DNA from: Caballeronia glebae | Lineage (GTDB): Bacteria; Pseudomonadota; Gammaproteobacteria; Burkholderiales; Burkholderiaceae | NCBI RefSeq assembly: GCF_001545035.1 | Contig: NZ_FCOJ02000052.1 | Coordinates: forward strand, 1-53,271 | Length of the DNA stretch: 53,271 nt | Direction: 5' to 3' | Shown: in pieces, positions 9,371 to 16,560 of the stretch | How the letters are laid out: each line of letters opens with the position of its first letter | Position numbering within the stretch: position 1 is the stretch's first letter | The notes under the pieces: model-generated | What the model was told of the DNA's origin: nothing | The model's input: only the letters and a program-made list of their open reading frames with translations | The model's database searches: none | Program-made: the position numbers and the translations under genes

Positions 9371-10645
9371 TCAGAAGGCGTAGTACGGCCCCGGTCCCGC
9401 CGGCGTCGCGCGTCCGGAGAGCGCCGTGAACACGCGCCGGCCATAGAAGAACGGCAGGCCCCAGTCGAAGCCGCCGCTCGCGGCGCCGGCGAGATTGTCG
9501 AAGGCGAAGTTGCCCGAGCCGAACAAGGCCGTCGATTGTGCGACCGTGAAGCTCACCGCGCTCTGCGCGCCGCTCGACGAGCGGATCGTCGCGGTGATAG
9601 TTTGCGGCGTCGACGGGCAATACCACACGCCGCATCGGGCGAGCGTCGTCGACGGGAAGAAGACGCCGTTCGATCCGCTGTCGATGAAGCTCGACCCGTA
9701 CTGGTTGCTGCCGAAATCCGTCGTCACGTAGCCGGAACTCGAACTCGATTTGAGCACCGTCGCGGAGCCGAGCAGATTGTTCGACTGCGAGCCGATGCCG
9801 AAGGTCATCGTCCCCGCGACCGCCGACGCGCCGCTGTCCGGCACGTCGGGCAGTTCGATCAGCACGCCGTTGTTGTCGGAGGCGAAGTTCGCGACCGGGT
9901 TCGTCACTTGTTGCGCAACCGCCAGCGCGCCCGCGACGCAGTTGCCCGAGACGCAGTTGTAGTACCAGCGGGGCAGCGCGGAGGCCGCGCAACTCGCGCC
10001 GCAGTCGGCGGCGAAGGGTCCGACGCCGAGAATGCCGTTGCCGCGCAAGCTCGACGCGGTGAGCATCGGCAGCCCGGACTGGCTGCAGTCCTGCGCCGCG
10101 TTGCCCGCGGCGGTGTCGGCGATCAGTTGCACCGGCGTCGAGCGTGCGACCTGGCTTGCGAGCCGTACATCGGCCGTGCGCACCGCGCCCCACGTGTAGC
10201 CCGAGCCGAACACGGCGCATTCCGCGACGATCGCGCTCTGGCTGCCGCCCGCGACGAGCGGCAGCACGATCGAAGGATCGAGCGCGGACGCCAGCACTCT
10301 CAGGCCGTGCGAACCGGTATCGACTTGAATGTTGTCGATGGTCTGACAGGTGTCCGTGCCGGGCACGCAGATCGTGACGCTGGTTTGCAGCATGTTGCGC
10401 GTGTTGGTCGGCGTGCTGACGACACGGACGGCCTGGACGTTGGGCGTCGTCGATTGCGGCACGCTCGTGTCGGCGGATGGGGATGACGACGGCGCGCTCG
10501 CGGGCGGCGCGGCGCTGGCCGTTTCGGGCGCGCTGGCCTGCTGCGGCGACGCAGCGGTACTTCCGCTAGAGCCGCCGCCTCCGCAGGCGTGCAGCAGAGC
10601 GCAAAGCGCGAGGGCCGGAATCGAGAGGAAGGCACGGGTGTTCAT
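9371..10645 (-). CDS. DUF3443 lipoprotein with pepsin-like aspartic protease motifs
   Basis: A 424-residue exported lipoprotein. Signal peptide MNTRAFLSIPALALCALLHA precedes Cys21 and a Gly/Ser/Ala/Pro-rich linker (to about 70). The start at 10645 has GAGG upstream. It fits the DUF3443 family. Seen: VDTGSHGLRVL with Asp109, NGILGVGPF near 203-211, a second FIDSGSNGVFF with Asp322, and WGLPFFYGRRVF near the C-terminus. This order matches pepsin-like (A1) peptidases: two D-T/S-G-S motifs, a GILG segment after the first lobe and a W-x-LG-type ending. Several Cys pairs could form disulfides. Protease activity is inference. It lies downstream of DUF2844, almost overlapping it (gap 10 bp), so the two are probably co-transcribed. 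Confidence 0.85.
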   Translation of the reverse strand: MNTRAFLSIPALALCALLHACGGGGSSGSTAASPQQASAPETASAAPPASAPSSSPSADTSVPQSTTPNVQAVRVVSTPTNTRNMLQTSVTICVPGTDTCQTIDNIQVDTGSHGLRVLASALDPSIVLPLVAGGSQSAIVAECAVFGSGYTWGAVRTADVRLASQVARSTPVQLIADTAAGNAAQDCSQSGLPMLTASSLRGNGILGVGPFAADCGASCAASALPRWYYNCVSGNCVAGALAVAQQVTNPVANFASDNNGVLIELPDVPDSGASAVAGTMTFGIGSQSNNLLGSATVLKSSSSSGYVTTDFGSNQYGSSFIDSGSNGVFFPSTTLARCGVWYCPSTPQTITATIRSSSGAQSAVSFTVAQSTALFGSGNFAFDNLAGAASGGFDWGLPFFYGRRVFTALSGRATPAGPGPYYAF

Positions 10646-10655
10646 GTTCGACCTC

Positions 10656-11117
10656 TTACTCAATATCCGTGGAGTTCACGCCCGGCGGCAGAGCGCTCGC
10701 GAGCCATGCGCGGCCGGTGAATTCGCGCAGCCGCACGCGATTTTCGACGACGAGATCGTCCTTGGCGACGCGCGACGTATGCAAACCTGCATCGCCGGCC
10801 GACGCGTTCGCGCCTTGCCTGAACGTCTCGAAATAACTGCCGAGCAGCGACTGGACATCCGGCATCGCGGGGCCGCGCCACGAAACCGCGTACACCGCGC
10901 CGCTCGAATCCACGTACTCACGCACGGCGATGCCGTTGGCGTCGGTCGTTTCGTGATATCGCACGAGGCCGCCCTGCGCCTGATGCACGACATCGCCCTG
11001 CGACGCGCTCGCGGCGCGCCCGGTCGCGCCGAGTTGAGCGTGCGCGGCAACCGACGAGCCGATCGCGAGGAATGTCAGGCAAGTCGCTGCGTAGTGAGGA
11101 ATTCTGATTTTTCTCAT
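10656..11117 (-). CDS. DUF2844 family exported protein
   Basis: A 153-residue protein with a signal peptide (MRKIRIPHYAATCLTFLAIG, cleavage likely after AHA). The ATG at 11117 has GGAGAG 6 nt upstream; an extra GTG codon precedes it. The mature part contains VSWRGPAMPDVQSLLG and SYFETFRQGA, which I recognise as DUF2844. No catalytic motif is apparent. It directly precedes the DUF3443 gene, and I recall these two families as neighbours in Burkholderiaceae. A joint role in the periplasm or outer membrane is inference; it could be a substrate, chaperone or inhibitor of the pepsin-like protein. Confidence 0.75.
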   Translation of the reverse strand: MRKIRIPHYAATCLTFLAIGSSVAAHAQLGATGRAASASQGDVVHQAQGGLVRYHETTDANGIAVREYVDSSGAVYAVSWRGPAMPDVQSLLGSYFETFRQGANASAGDAGLHTSRVAKDDLVVENRVRLREFTGRAWLASALPPGVNSTDIE

Positions 11118-11450
11118 CACGTTCTCTCCGATATTTAGGACTGTTCTTATTTTCGAGATGCGATTTTATGAGGAAGTCGGAACAAAGCGATATGCGCCGA
11201 TGCGTCCGCGCGAGGAGGGCGGATTCGCGATGGAGGGAAAGAAGCCTAGATGAATCAGTATGTTACGAAGATTGAAAAGTTGAATTGCCGATTTTCCGAA
11301 TTGTCATAAATTGTCAATTCGACGTGAAGCGACTTAAATGGAGAAATGCAAAGGCGCCATTTTGCTGCTCGTAAGCTGCTTTCGTCATCGAAAGGCAACG
11401 TTCAGCGGGCGCGCTGCGGGTGCTCGGCGGAGACGCTCGAACCTCTTTTT
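11118..11450. other. intergenic region with direct-repeat motif
   Basis: A gap of about 330 bp, richer in A and T than its surroundings, between the DUF2844 start and the bamC promoter. It contains AATTGTCA twice (11299-11306 and 11309-11316), exactly 10 bp apart, with a related AATTGCC at 11283. On the minus strand the same bases read TTGACAATTTATGACA, so they may form a promoter or repressor site for DUF2844-DUF3443. I see no coding potential or RNA family. Confidence 0.4.
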
Positions 11451-11480
11451 TTGTCACGACGCGCGGCGGACCGGTAAAAT
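11451..11480 (+). promoter_or_regulatory. putative bamC promoter
   Basis: TTGTCA at 11451-11456 and TAAAAT at 11475-11480 with an 18-bp spacer. The predicted start near 11487 gives a leader of about 46 nt, in which CCACGG and CCGTGG can pair (11491-11510). Confidence 0.5.
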
Positions 11481-11532
11481 AACGGGTTGATCCACGGAGA
11501 ACGCCCGTGGCGTAGCGGAAGGACTTCTCCAA

Positions 11533-12753
11533 ATGACAGATTTTCGTGTAACGAAGCGGATGGCTGCGCTTTTCGCGGTGGCCGGAATCGTGGCGGGATG
11601 TGGCTCGACCAATCCCAATGCATTCAACTACAAGAGCGATCAGCGTTCGAAACAGGTGTCTCTCGCCGTTCCGCCGAACCTGCTCGACGAAGCGGTCGAC
11701 CAGCGTTCGCTGCCGCCTCAGGGCGGGCAGGCATCGCTGTCCGAGCTGCAGCAGGTCCAGAAAGTCGCACCGAACGCGCCTACGGTGGTTCCGCCGGTGT
11801 CGGGCATGCACGTCCAGCGCGACGGCACCGAGCGCTGGCTCGTCGTCGACGGCAAGACGCCCGATCAGGTGTGGCCGCAGATTCGCCGTTTCTGGCAGGA
11901 GCAAGGCTTCCTGCTCGTCGTCGATCAGCGCGACAAGGGCGTGATGGAAACGGACTGGAACGAAACCCATCCGCAGATTTCCGACGGCCTGATCCGCGAC
12001 ACGCTCGCCAAGGCAACCGGCAACTCGTATGTCACGGCCGAGCGCAACAAGTACCGCACGCGTCTGGAAGCGGCGCCGAGCGGCGGCACGTATGTGTTCA
12101 TCAGCCAGAAGGGCATGCGCGAGGCGCTGACCGGCGTGAACAACGACACGAGCCAGTGGCAGGCGCGCCCGAACGATCCGGCGCTCGAAAACGAATACCT
12201 GAAGCGCCTGATGTCCTCGCTCGCGTTGGCCGATCAGCGGGCGGCTTCCGGCGGCGCGACGTCGCTCGACACGCCGGTTGCCGCCGGTGCAGCGGGCGCC
12301 GCGGGTGCGCAAGCCGCGAAGGGTGGCGATTCGAAGGCGGCGTCGGTCGCGGCGCAGAACGTCGTGAACGCGGGCAACTCGCCGATCCGCAACGAAGTCG
12401 TGCCCGAGGCCGCGTCCTCGCAACTCACTTTGCCGGAAGCCTATGACCGCGCGTGGTTGCGCGTGGGCATCGCGCTCGATCGCGCCAGCTTCACGGTGGA
12501 CGACCGCGACCGCAGCAAGGGCGTCTACTACGTGCGCTACGTCGACCCGACCGACAAGAAGTCGGCGGAGCAGGGTTTCTGGAGCCAGGTGTTCCATGGC
12601 CGCACGGAAATGAAGGCGAAGCAGTATCAGATCAACGTGCGCGCCGTGACCGATCAGCAGACGCGCGTCGCGATCGTCGACGACAAGGGAAATCTCGATG
12701 CGTCGCCGCAAGCTCGTCAGATCATGGCTTTGCTTGCCGACCAGATCAGCTGA
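11533..12753 (+). CDS. bamC: outer membrane assembly lipoprotein BamC
   Basis: A 406-residue lipoprotein of the BAM complex, which inserts beta-barrel proteins into the outer membrane. The lipobox IVAGC puts the lipidated Cys at 23. Next come the unstructured N-terminal segment that in E. coli contacts BamD, a first helix-grip domain (about 100-240), an Ala/Gly-rich linker (about 245-285) and a second helix-grip domain (about 300-400). AAGGA lies 11 nt before the ATG. In many related genomes this gene follows dapA; here no dapA is adjacent and a promoter and terminator frame it as a single gene. Confidence 0.9.
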   Translation: MTDFRVTKRMAALFAVAGIVAGCGSTNPNAFNYKSDQRSKQVSLAVPPNLLDEAVDQRSLPPQGGQASLSELQQVQKVAPNAPTVVPPVSGMHVQRDGTERWLVVDGKTPDQVWPQIRRFWQEQGFLLVVDQRDKGVMETDWNETHPQISDGLIRDTLAKATGNSYVTAERNKYRTRLEAAPSGGTYVFISQKGMREALTGVNNDTSQWQARPNDPALENEYLKRLMSSLALADQRAASGGATSLDTPVAAGAAGAAGAQAAKGGDSKAASVAAQNVVNAGNSPIRNEVVPEAASSQLTLPEAYDRAWLRVGIALDRASFTVDDRDRSKGVYYVRYVDPTDKKSAEQGFWSQVFHGRTEMKAKQYQINVRAVTDQQTRVAIVDDKGNLDASPQARQIMALLADQIS

Positions 12754-12777
12754 TCGTTTTTAAGTCCAATCCCGCAG

Positions 12778-12809
12778 AAACCGCCTCCTTCGCGAGGCGG
12801 TTTTTTTTT
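12778..12809 (+). terminator. intrinsic terminator of bamC
   Basis: AAACCGCCTC pairs with GAGGCGGTTT around the loop CTTCGC and continues into nine Ts. It starts 25 bp after the bamC stop. Confidence 0.9.
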
Positions 12810-12899
12810 GAGCCATCGCCGTCGCGCCGTCCGCGCAAACGATTTCTTCGGCATGCGCGGAAATGCGAGCGTGAAGTAATAATTGCGCAGACAATTCTT

Positions 12900-13125
12900 T
12901 CTATCGGGAAATGTGCGCAAAAGCTTATAGAAATGAACGTGCGGACAGTACATTGCATCAATGGCGAAATTCACCCGCCCGACGTTCTTCGAAAGCGCGC
13001 TCATCAGGCACGTTGCACCGACAAACAGACGATTGGCTCGCCACGCGCGAGCCCCGATGGCCCCGTCGCCTATCCTCGTAGGGCGACGGTTTTTGCCCGC
13101 GTTTCTCTCGGAACGCGGGCTTTTT
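12900..13125 (+). ncRNA. candidate structured small RNA or orphan terminator cluster
   Basis: Three hairpins follow one another with no gene upstream: GGCTCGC/GCGAGCC (13035-13053), CCGTCGCC/GGCGACGG (13063-13089) followed by TTTTT, and GCCCGCGTT/AACGCGGGC (13095-13120) followed by TTTTT. The last two look like intrinsic terminators. bamC already ends at a terminator at 12778-12809, so these need some other transcript. The 5' limit given is a guess; no convincing promoter or known RNA family was identified. Confidence 0.3.
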
Positions 13126-13175
13126 CTTTGGCCCTGATCTGGCGTTTTCGGCGGTACGTGCGGTGCGCGGTTATG

Positions 13176-13208
13176 CTCCTGTTTTCATCGTTTGAGTGAA
13201 AACAGGAG
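13176..13208 (+). promoter_or_regulatory. perfect hairpin covering the ribosome site of the next gene
   Basis: CTCCTGTTTTCA (13176-13187) and TGAAAACAGGAG (13197-13208) are exact inverse complements around a 9-nt loop. The right arm contains the AGGAG ribosome site of the gene starting at 13216. If transcribed, the arm would hide that site; as DNA it could equally be an operator. Confidence 0.6.
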
Positions 13209-13215
13209 AATGCTC

Positions 13216-13506
13216 ATGTCGGAAGTTGCAGTCGTCGCTATTTTGGTCGCCAAGCCGGGCAAGGAAGAGGAACTGAGGCAAGTGCTGGAAGCGAACGTCG
13301 AGCCGACGCGCAAGGAAGCCGGTGCGCTGCAATACGACTTGCACCGCGACATCAAGGAGCCGCGGCGCTTCATCTTCGTCGAGCGCTGGGACAGTGAGGC
13401 GGCGCTCGCGAAGCACGGCGAGTCGGCGCATATTCAGGTGTTTCGAGCCAAGTCGCCGGATTTGTGCGAGCACGCCGAGGTGCGTGTCGCGAGCAAGATT
13501 CTCTGA
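13216..13506 (+). CDS. antibiotic biosynthesis monooxygenase (ABM) family protein
   Basis: A 96-residue protein of the ABM/YgiN dimeric alpha-beta barrel fold. The typical pattern is present: VVAILVAKPGKEEELRQVL, TRKEAGALQYDLHRD and FIFVERWDSEAALAKHGES. Such proteins act on quinones or aromatic metabolites without added cofactors, but the family has many members of unknown substrate. The ATG at 13216 is chosen over an in-frame upstream one because AGGAG lies 7 nt before it. The ribosome site sits in a 12-bp hairpin. It converges with the small hypothetical at 13524, 17 bp away. Confidence 0.85.
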   Translation: MSEVAVVAILVAKPGKEEELRQVLEANVEPTRKEAGALQYDLHRDIKEPRRFIFVERWDSEAALAKHGESAHIQVFRAKSPDLCEHAEVRVASKIL

Positions 13507-13523
13507 CGGACGGAATACCGCTT

Positions 13524-13784
13524 TTAGTGCGTTTCCTGCGGGACGTCGAGGATCAGGATGATGGTCCAGTCGGCGTCGCCGTCGTGATGATACTGGCGCT
13601 CCGCGACGATGAACGGCTGCTGCTTGCCGGCCGGCCCGAGGAAGAGCACGTCGCCTTCCATCGGCAGGCATTCGACGGGCGGCAGCGCCAGATACGAGTC
13701 CTTGTTCACGTTGCGCGGCATCAGTTTTTCGATTTTGCGCGATGCCGCTTCGGTCCATTCGATGTCGAGCTGGATATTGCTCAT
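13524..13784 (-). CDS. conserved hypothetical protein, 86 residues
   Basis: Starts MSNIQLDIEWTEAASRKIEK. A longer frame to 13853 exists, but this ATG begins the ordered part; there is no strong ribosome site for either. The sequence has a basic/acidic N-terminal helix, then LALPPVECLPMEGDVLFLG and a C-terminal strand region ending in ILILDVPQETH. I do not recognise a named family or catalytic motif. It lies between the ABM gene (convergent) and the aceB terminator (upstream). Confidence 0.6.
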   Translation of the reverse strand: MSNIQLDIEWTEAASRKIEKLMPRNVNKDSYLALPPVECLPMEGDVLFLGPAGKQQPFIVAERQYHHDGDADWTIILILDVPQETH

Positions 13785-13884
13785 GCTGTCGTTCGCACGA
13801 TGAGTGCGCTCCACGGTTGAATCGTTGAAAAGACGATGCGCAATGTAGCACACGCCATGCGCGATCCATGAGGCGCGACAGACG

Positions 13885-13910
13885 AAAAAACGGCCCGACG
13901 GCCGTTTTTT
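13885..13910 (-). terminator. bidirectional-looking terminator after aceB
   Basis: AAAAAACGGCC and GGCCGTTTTTT form an 11-bp stem around the loop CGAC. On the minus strand it lies 28 nt after the aceB stop and ends in six Ts. Confidence 0.88.
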
Positions 13911-13937
13911 CCCGATGCGTGAAACGAAGCGAAACGC

Positions 13938-15548
13938 TCAGATTTCTTCGTAGAGCGGCAGCGTCAGAAATTCGGTGAATTGCGCCGACGTCGACATTTG
14001 CTCGAAGATCTTCGCCGCGCGTTCATACGGCTTCGTGTCGGCGCCCGACGCGCTGACGGCCTGCTTCACCTTCTCCAGTTCGTCGATGGTGATCTCGCGC
14101 ACCATCGCCGCCGTGACCTTGCGGCCGTCGTCGAGCTTGCCCTTCGGCGAGCGGATCCACTGCCACACTTGCGAGCGCGAAATCTCGGCGGTCGCGGCGT
14201 CTTCCATCAGATTGTGGATGGGCACGCAGCCATTGCCCGCGAGCCACGAACCGAGATAGTGCACGCCGACGTTCACGTTGTTGCGCAAGCCGGCTTCGGT
14301 GATCGGCTCTTCCGGGCGGAAGTCGAGCAGGTCGTGCGCCGTCACCTGCACGTCGGTGCGCTGCTTTTCAATCTGGTTGGGCTTGTCGCCGAGCACCTTC
14401 ACGAACTCTTCCATCGCGACCGGCACGAGTCCCGGATGGGCGACCCAGCCGCCGTCGTAGCCGTCGCTGGCGTCGCGCGCCTTGTCGGAGCGCACGCCGC
14501 CCATCGCGCGGTCGTTGGCCGCCGGATCGTTCTTGATCGGAATCAGCGCGGACATGCCGCCGATCGCCGGCGCGTTGCGCTTGTGGCAGGTCTTCAGCAA
14601 TTCGAGCGCGTAGGCGCGCATGAACGGCGACGTCATCGTGATCTTCGCGCGGTCGGCGAGGCAGAAGTCCGTGTCGTTCTTGAACTTCTTGATCGCCGAG
14701 AAGATGTAATCCCAGCGGCCCGCGTTAAGGCCCGAGCTATGCTCGCGCAGTTCGTACAGGATTTCGTCCATCTCGAACGCGGCGAGAATGGTTTCGACGA
14801 GCACCGTCGCGCGAATCGTGCCGCGCGGAATGCCGATGCCTTCCTGCGCCGCGACGAAGATGTCGTTCCACAGACGCGCTTCGAGATGGCTTTCCATCTT
14901 CGGCAGATAGAAGTACGGGCCGCTGCCGCGCGCGATCAACTCCTTCGCGTTGTGGAACAGGAAGAGCGCGAAATCGAAGATGCCGCCCGACACGCGCTGG
15001 CCATCCACGGTGACGTGCTTTTCATCGAGATGCCAGCCGCGCGGACGCACGATCAGGGTCGCGATCTTGTCGTTGAGGCTGTACGACTTGCCGTTCTGTT
15101 CGAGCGAGATCGTGCGGCGCACCGCTTCCTTCAGGTTGGTCTGGCCGACGATCTGGTTGTCCCAGTTCGGCGCGTTCGAATCCTCGAAGTCGGTCATGTA
15201 GGAATCCGCGCCGGAGTTGAGCGCGTTGATGATCATCTTGCGCTCGACGGGCCCGGTGATTTCGACTCGACGGCGTTGCAGGTCCTTCGGCAGCGGCGCG
15301 ACTTTCCAGTCGCCTTCGCGGATCGATTTCGTTTCTTCGAGGAAGCGGGGACGCTCGCCCGCATCGAGGCGTTTCGTGCGCTCGACGCGCGCGCCGAGCA
15401 ATTGCTGGCGGCACGGCTCGAACTGGCGATGCAGCGACGCGACGAACGCGAGCGCTTCAGGCGTCAGGATGGTCTCGTAGCCGGGCTTGATATCGGCCGA
15501 GATTGCCATGCCTTTCGGAAGCGAAAGCGGATTCGATGGATGCGTCAT
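13938..15548 (-). CDS. aceB: malate synthase A
   Basis: A 536-residue malate synthase A, which condenses glyoxylate with acetyl-CoA to malate as the second step of the glyoxylate shunt. The glyoxylate-binding Arg is in IVRPRGWHLDEKH (Arg170). PKMESHLEARLWND (about 230-243) is part of the family signature, and the catalytic Asp is expected in NLMEDAATAEISRSQ near 450. Length is normal for the A form rather than the larger GlcB form. AAGGAG lies before the ATG. It shares the region with isocitrate lyase, 2.6 kb away on the same strand, but the two are not one operon: a LysR and a UspA gene on the other strand lie between. Confidence 0.96.
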   Translation of the reverse strand: MTHPSNPLSLPKGMAISADIKPGYETILTPEALAFVASLHRQFEPCRQQLLGARVERTKRLDAGERPRFLEETKSIREGDWKVAPLPKDLQRRRVEITGPVERKMIINALNSGADSYMTDFEDSNAPNWDNQIVGQTNLKEAVRRTISLEQNGKSYSLNDKIATLIVRPRGWHLDEKHVTVDGQRVSGGIFDFALFLFHNAKELIARGSGPYFYLPKMESHLEARLWNDIFVAAQEGIGIPRGTIRATVLVETILAAFEMDEILYELREHSSGLNAGRWDYIFSAIKKFKNDTDFCLADRAKITMTSPFMRAYALELLKTCHKRNAPAIGGMSALIPIKNDPAANDRAMGGVRSDKARDASDGYDGGWVAHPGLVPVAMEEFVKVLGDKPNQIEKQRTDVQVTAHDLLDFRPEEPITEAGLRNNVNVGVHYLGSWLAGNGCVPIHNLMEDAATAEISRSQVWQWIRSPKGKLDDGRKVTAAMVREITIDELEKVKQAVSASGADTKPYERAAKIFEQMSTSAQFTEFLTLPLYEEI

Positions 15549-15618
15549 GGTTTTCTCCTTGGTCGGTCAGACGGTTTTGCTAATGGTTGTTTTGAAGCAA
15601 TGAAAAGGCGGCCGGTCG

Positions 15619-16422
15619 TTAGATGCCTGGCGGCCGCCGCGCGTTGCCTGACTTGCGCCCGCGCGATCCGGCGACCGCGCGCGCAGCGCCGCCTTCGATG
15701 AATGCGATGAGATCCGCCATGCCGCGGCCGCTGCCGTGCGGCGCGACGCCCAGCTCTTCGAGCGGCAGCGCGGCGCGGTTGATCCAGAACGTCGTGTAGC
15801 CGAACCATGTCGCGCCGGCGACGTTCCAGCCGTTGCTCGACGCGAACACGATGTCGCGCGCGGCGGCGTCGAAGGCGCGCGTGCCGAGCGCGTAGGCGGC
15901 GGGCGCGGGCTTGTAGGCGCGCGCGGCGTCGACCGACAGCGCGTGATCGAAGAGTCCGCCCATGCCGGCGCTTTTCACGGCGATATCGAGCATCGGCGGA
16001 TTGCCGTTCGAAAGAATCGCGAGCGGAATGCCGAGGCCGTCGCGCAACGATCTGAGCGCGGGCAGCGTGTCGGGGAACGCGGAGAGGCACGCGTATTCGT
16101 CCATCAGGCGTTTCTCGGCGGCGCTCGTGAGCGCGTCGGCGAGTTTCAGGCGCGCGGCGGCGTGGCGCAACGCATCGATGGTGATCTTCCAGAACGGCTC
16201 GTAATGCGCGCCCGACGGGTCGGCGAGCGTGCGCAACTGCGTGTACTCGATTTGCTTGCGGCGCCAGAGTTTCGAGAGCGCGTCGCCGTGACCGGGAAAA
16301 AGCTGCTCGGCCGCCGCGACGACCGAATGGACGTCGAAAAGCGTGCCGTAAGCGTCGAAGATGACGGCGCGTGGAAGTCTGGACAGATCGATGGACGATG
16401 CGTGTGTCGTTATGGCCGACAT
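15619..16422 (-). CDS. haloacid dehalogenase, type II (HAD superfamily)
   Basis: A 267-residue L-2-haloacid dehalogenase-like hydrolase. HAD motif I is VIFDAYGTLFDVHS (about 20-33, nucleophile Asp in FDAYGTLFD). Motif II is LAILSNGNPP (about 136), with the lysine in AYKPAPAAY and FASSNGWNVAGA near 193, which together are typical of the type II dehalogenases. The C-terminus has a basic, disordered tail. GGAG precedes the ATG. It is 70 bp upstream of aceB on the same strand and may be co-transcribed with it. The product expected from 2-haloacetate would be glycolate, which fits proximity to glyoxylate metabolism (inference). The natural substrate is unknown. Confidence 0.85.
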   Translation of the reverse strand: MSAITTHASSIDLSRLPRAVIFDAYGTLFDVHSVVAAAEQLFPGHGDALSKLWRRKQIEYTQLRTLADPSGAHYEPFWKITIDALRHAAARLKLADALTSAAEKRLMDEYACLSAFPDTLPALRSLRDGLGIPLAILSNGNPPMLDIAVKSAGMGGLFDHALSVDAARAYKPAPAAYALGTRAFDAAARDIVFASSNGWNVAGATWFGYTTFWINRAALPLEELGVAPHGSGRGMADLIAFIEGGAARAVAGSRGRKSGNARRPPGI

Positions 16423-16469
16423 AGCCTTGCGCTCCGTTTAGAGGTCGGAATCGATTGTATTCGTGATCT

Positions 16470-16500
16470 AAGTGATGGAAAAAGCACCGCAGCATCACTT
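16470..16500. promoter_or_regulatory. dyad between dehalogenase and LysR genes
   Basis: AAGTGATG (16470-16477) and CATCACTT (16493-16500) are exact inverse complements with a 15-bp spacer. The arms nearly extend to ATC on each side. It is in the 138-bp divergent spacer, a likely site for the LysR regulator at 16561. Confidence 0.45.
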
Positions 16501-16560
16501 GATCTTTTACTTTTGCTTACCTAATCTGTGCATCAGTACCCATATTGACGACGAACGCGC

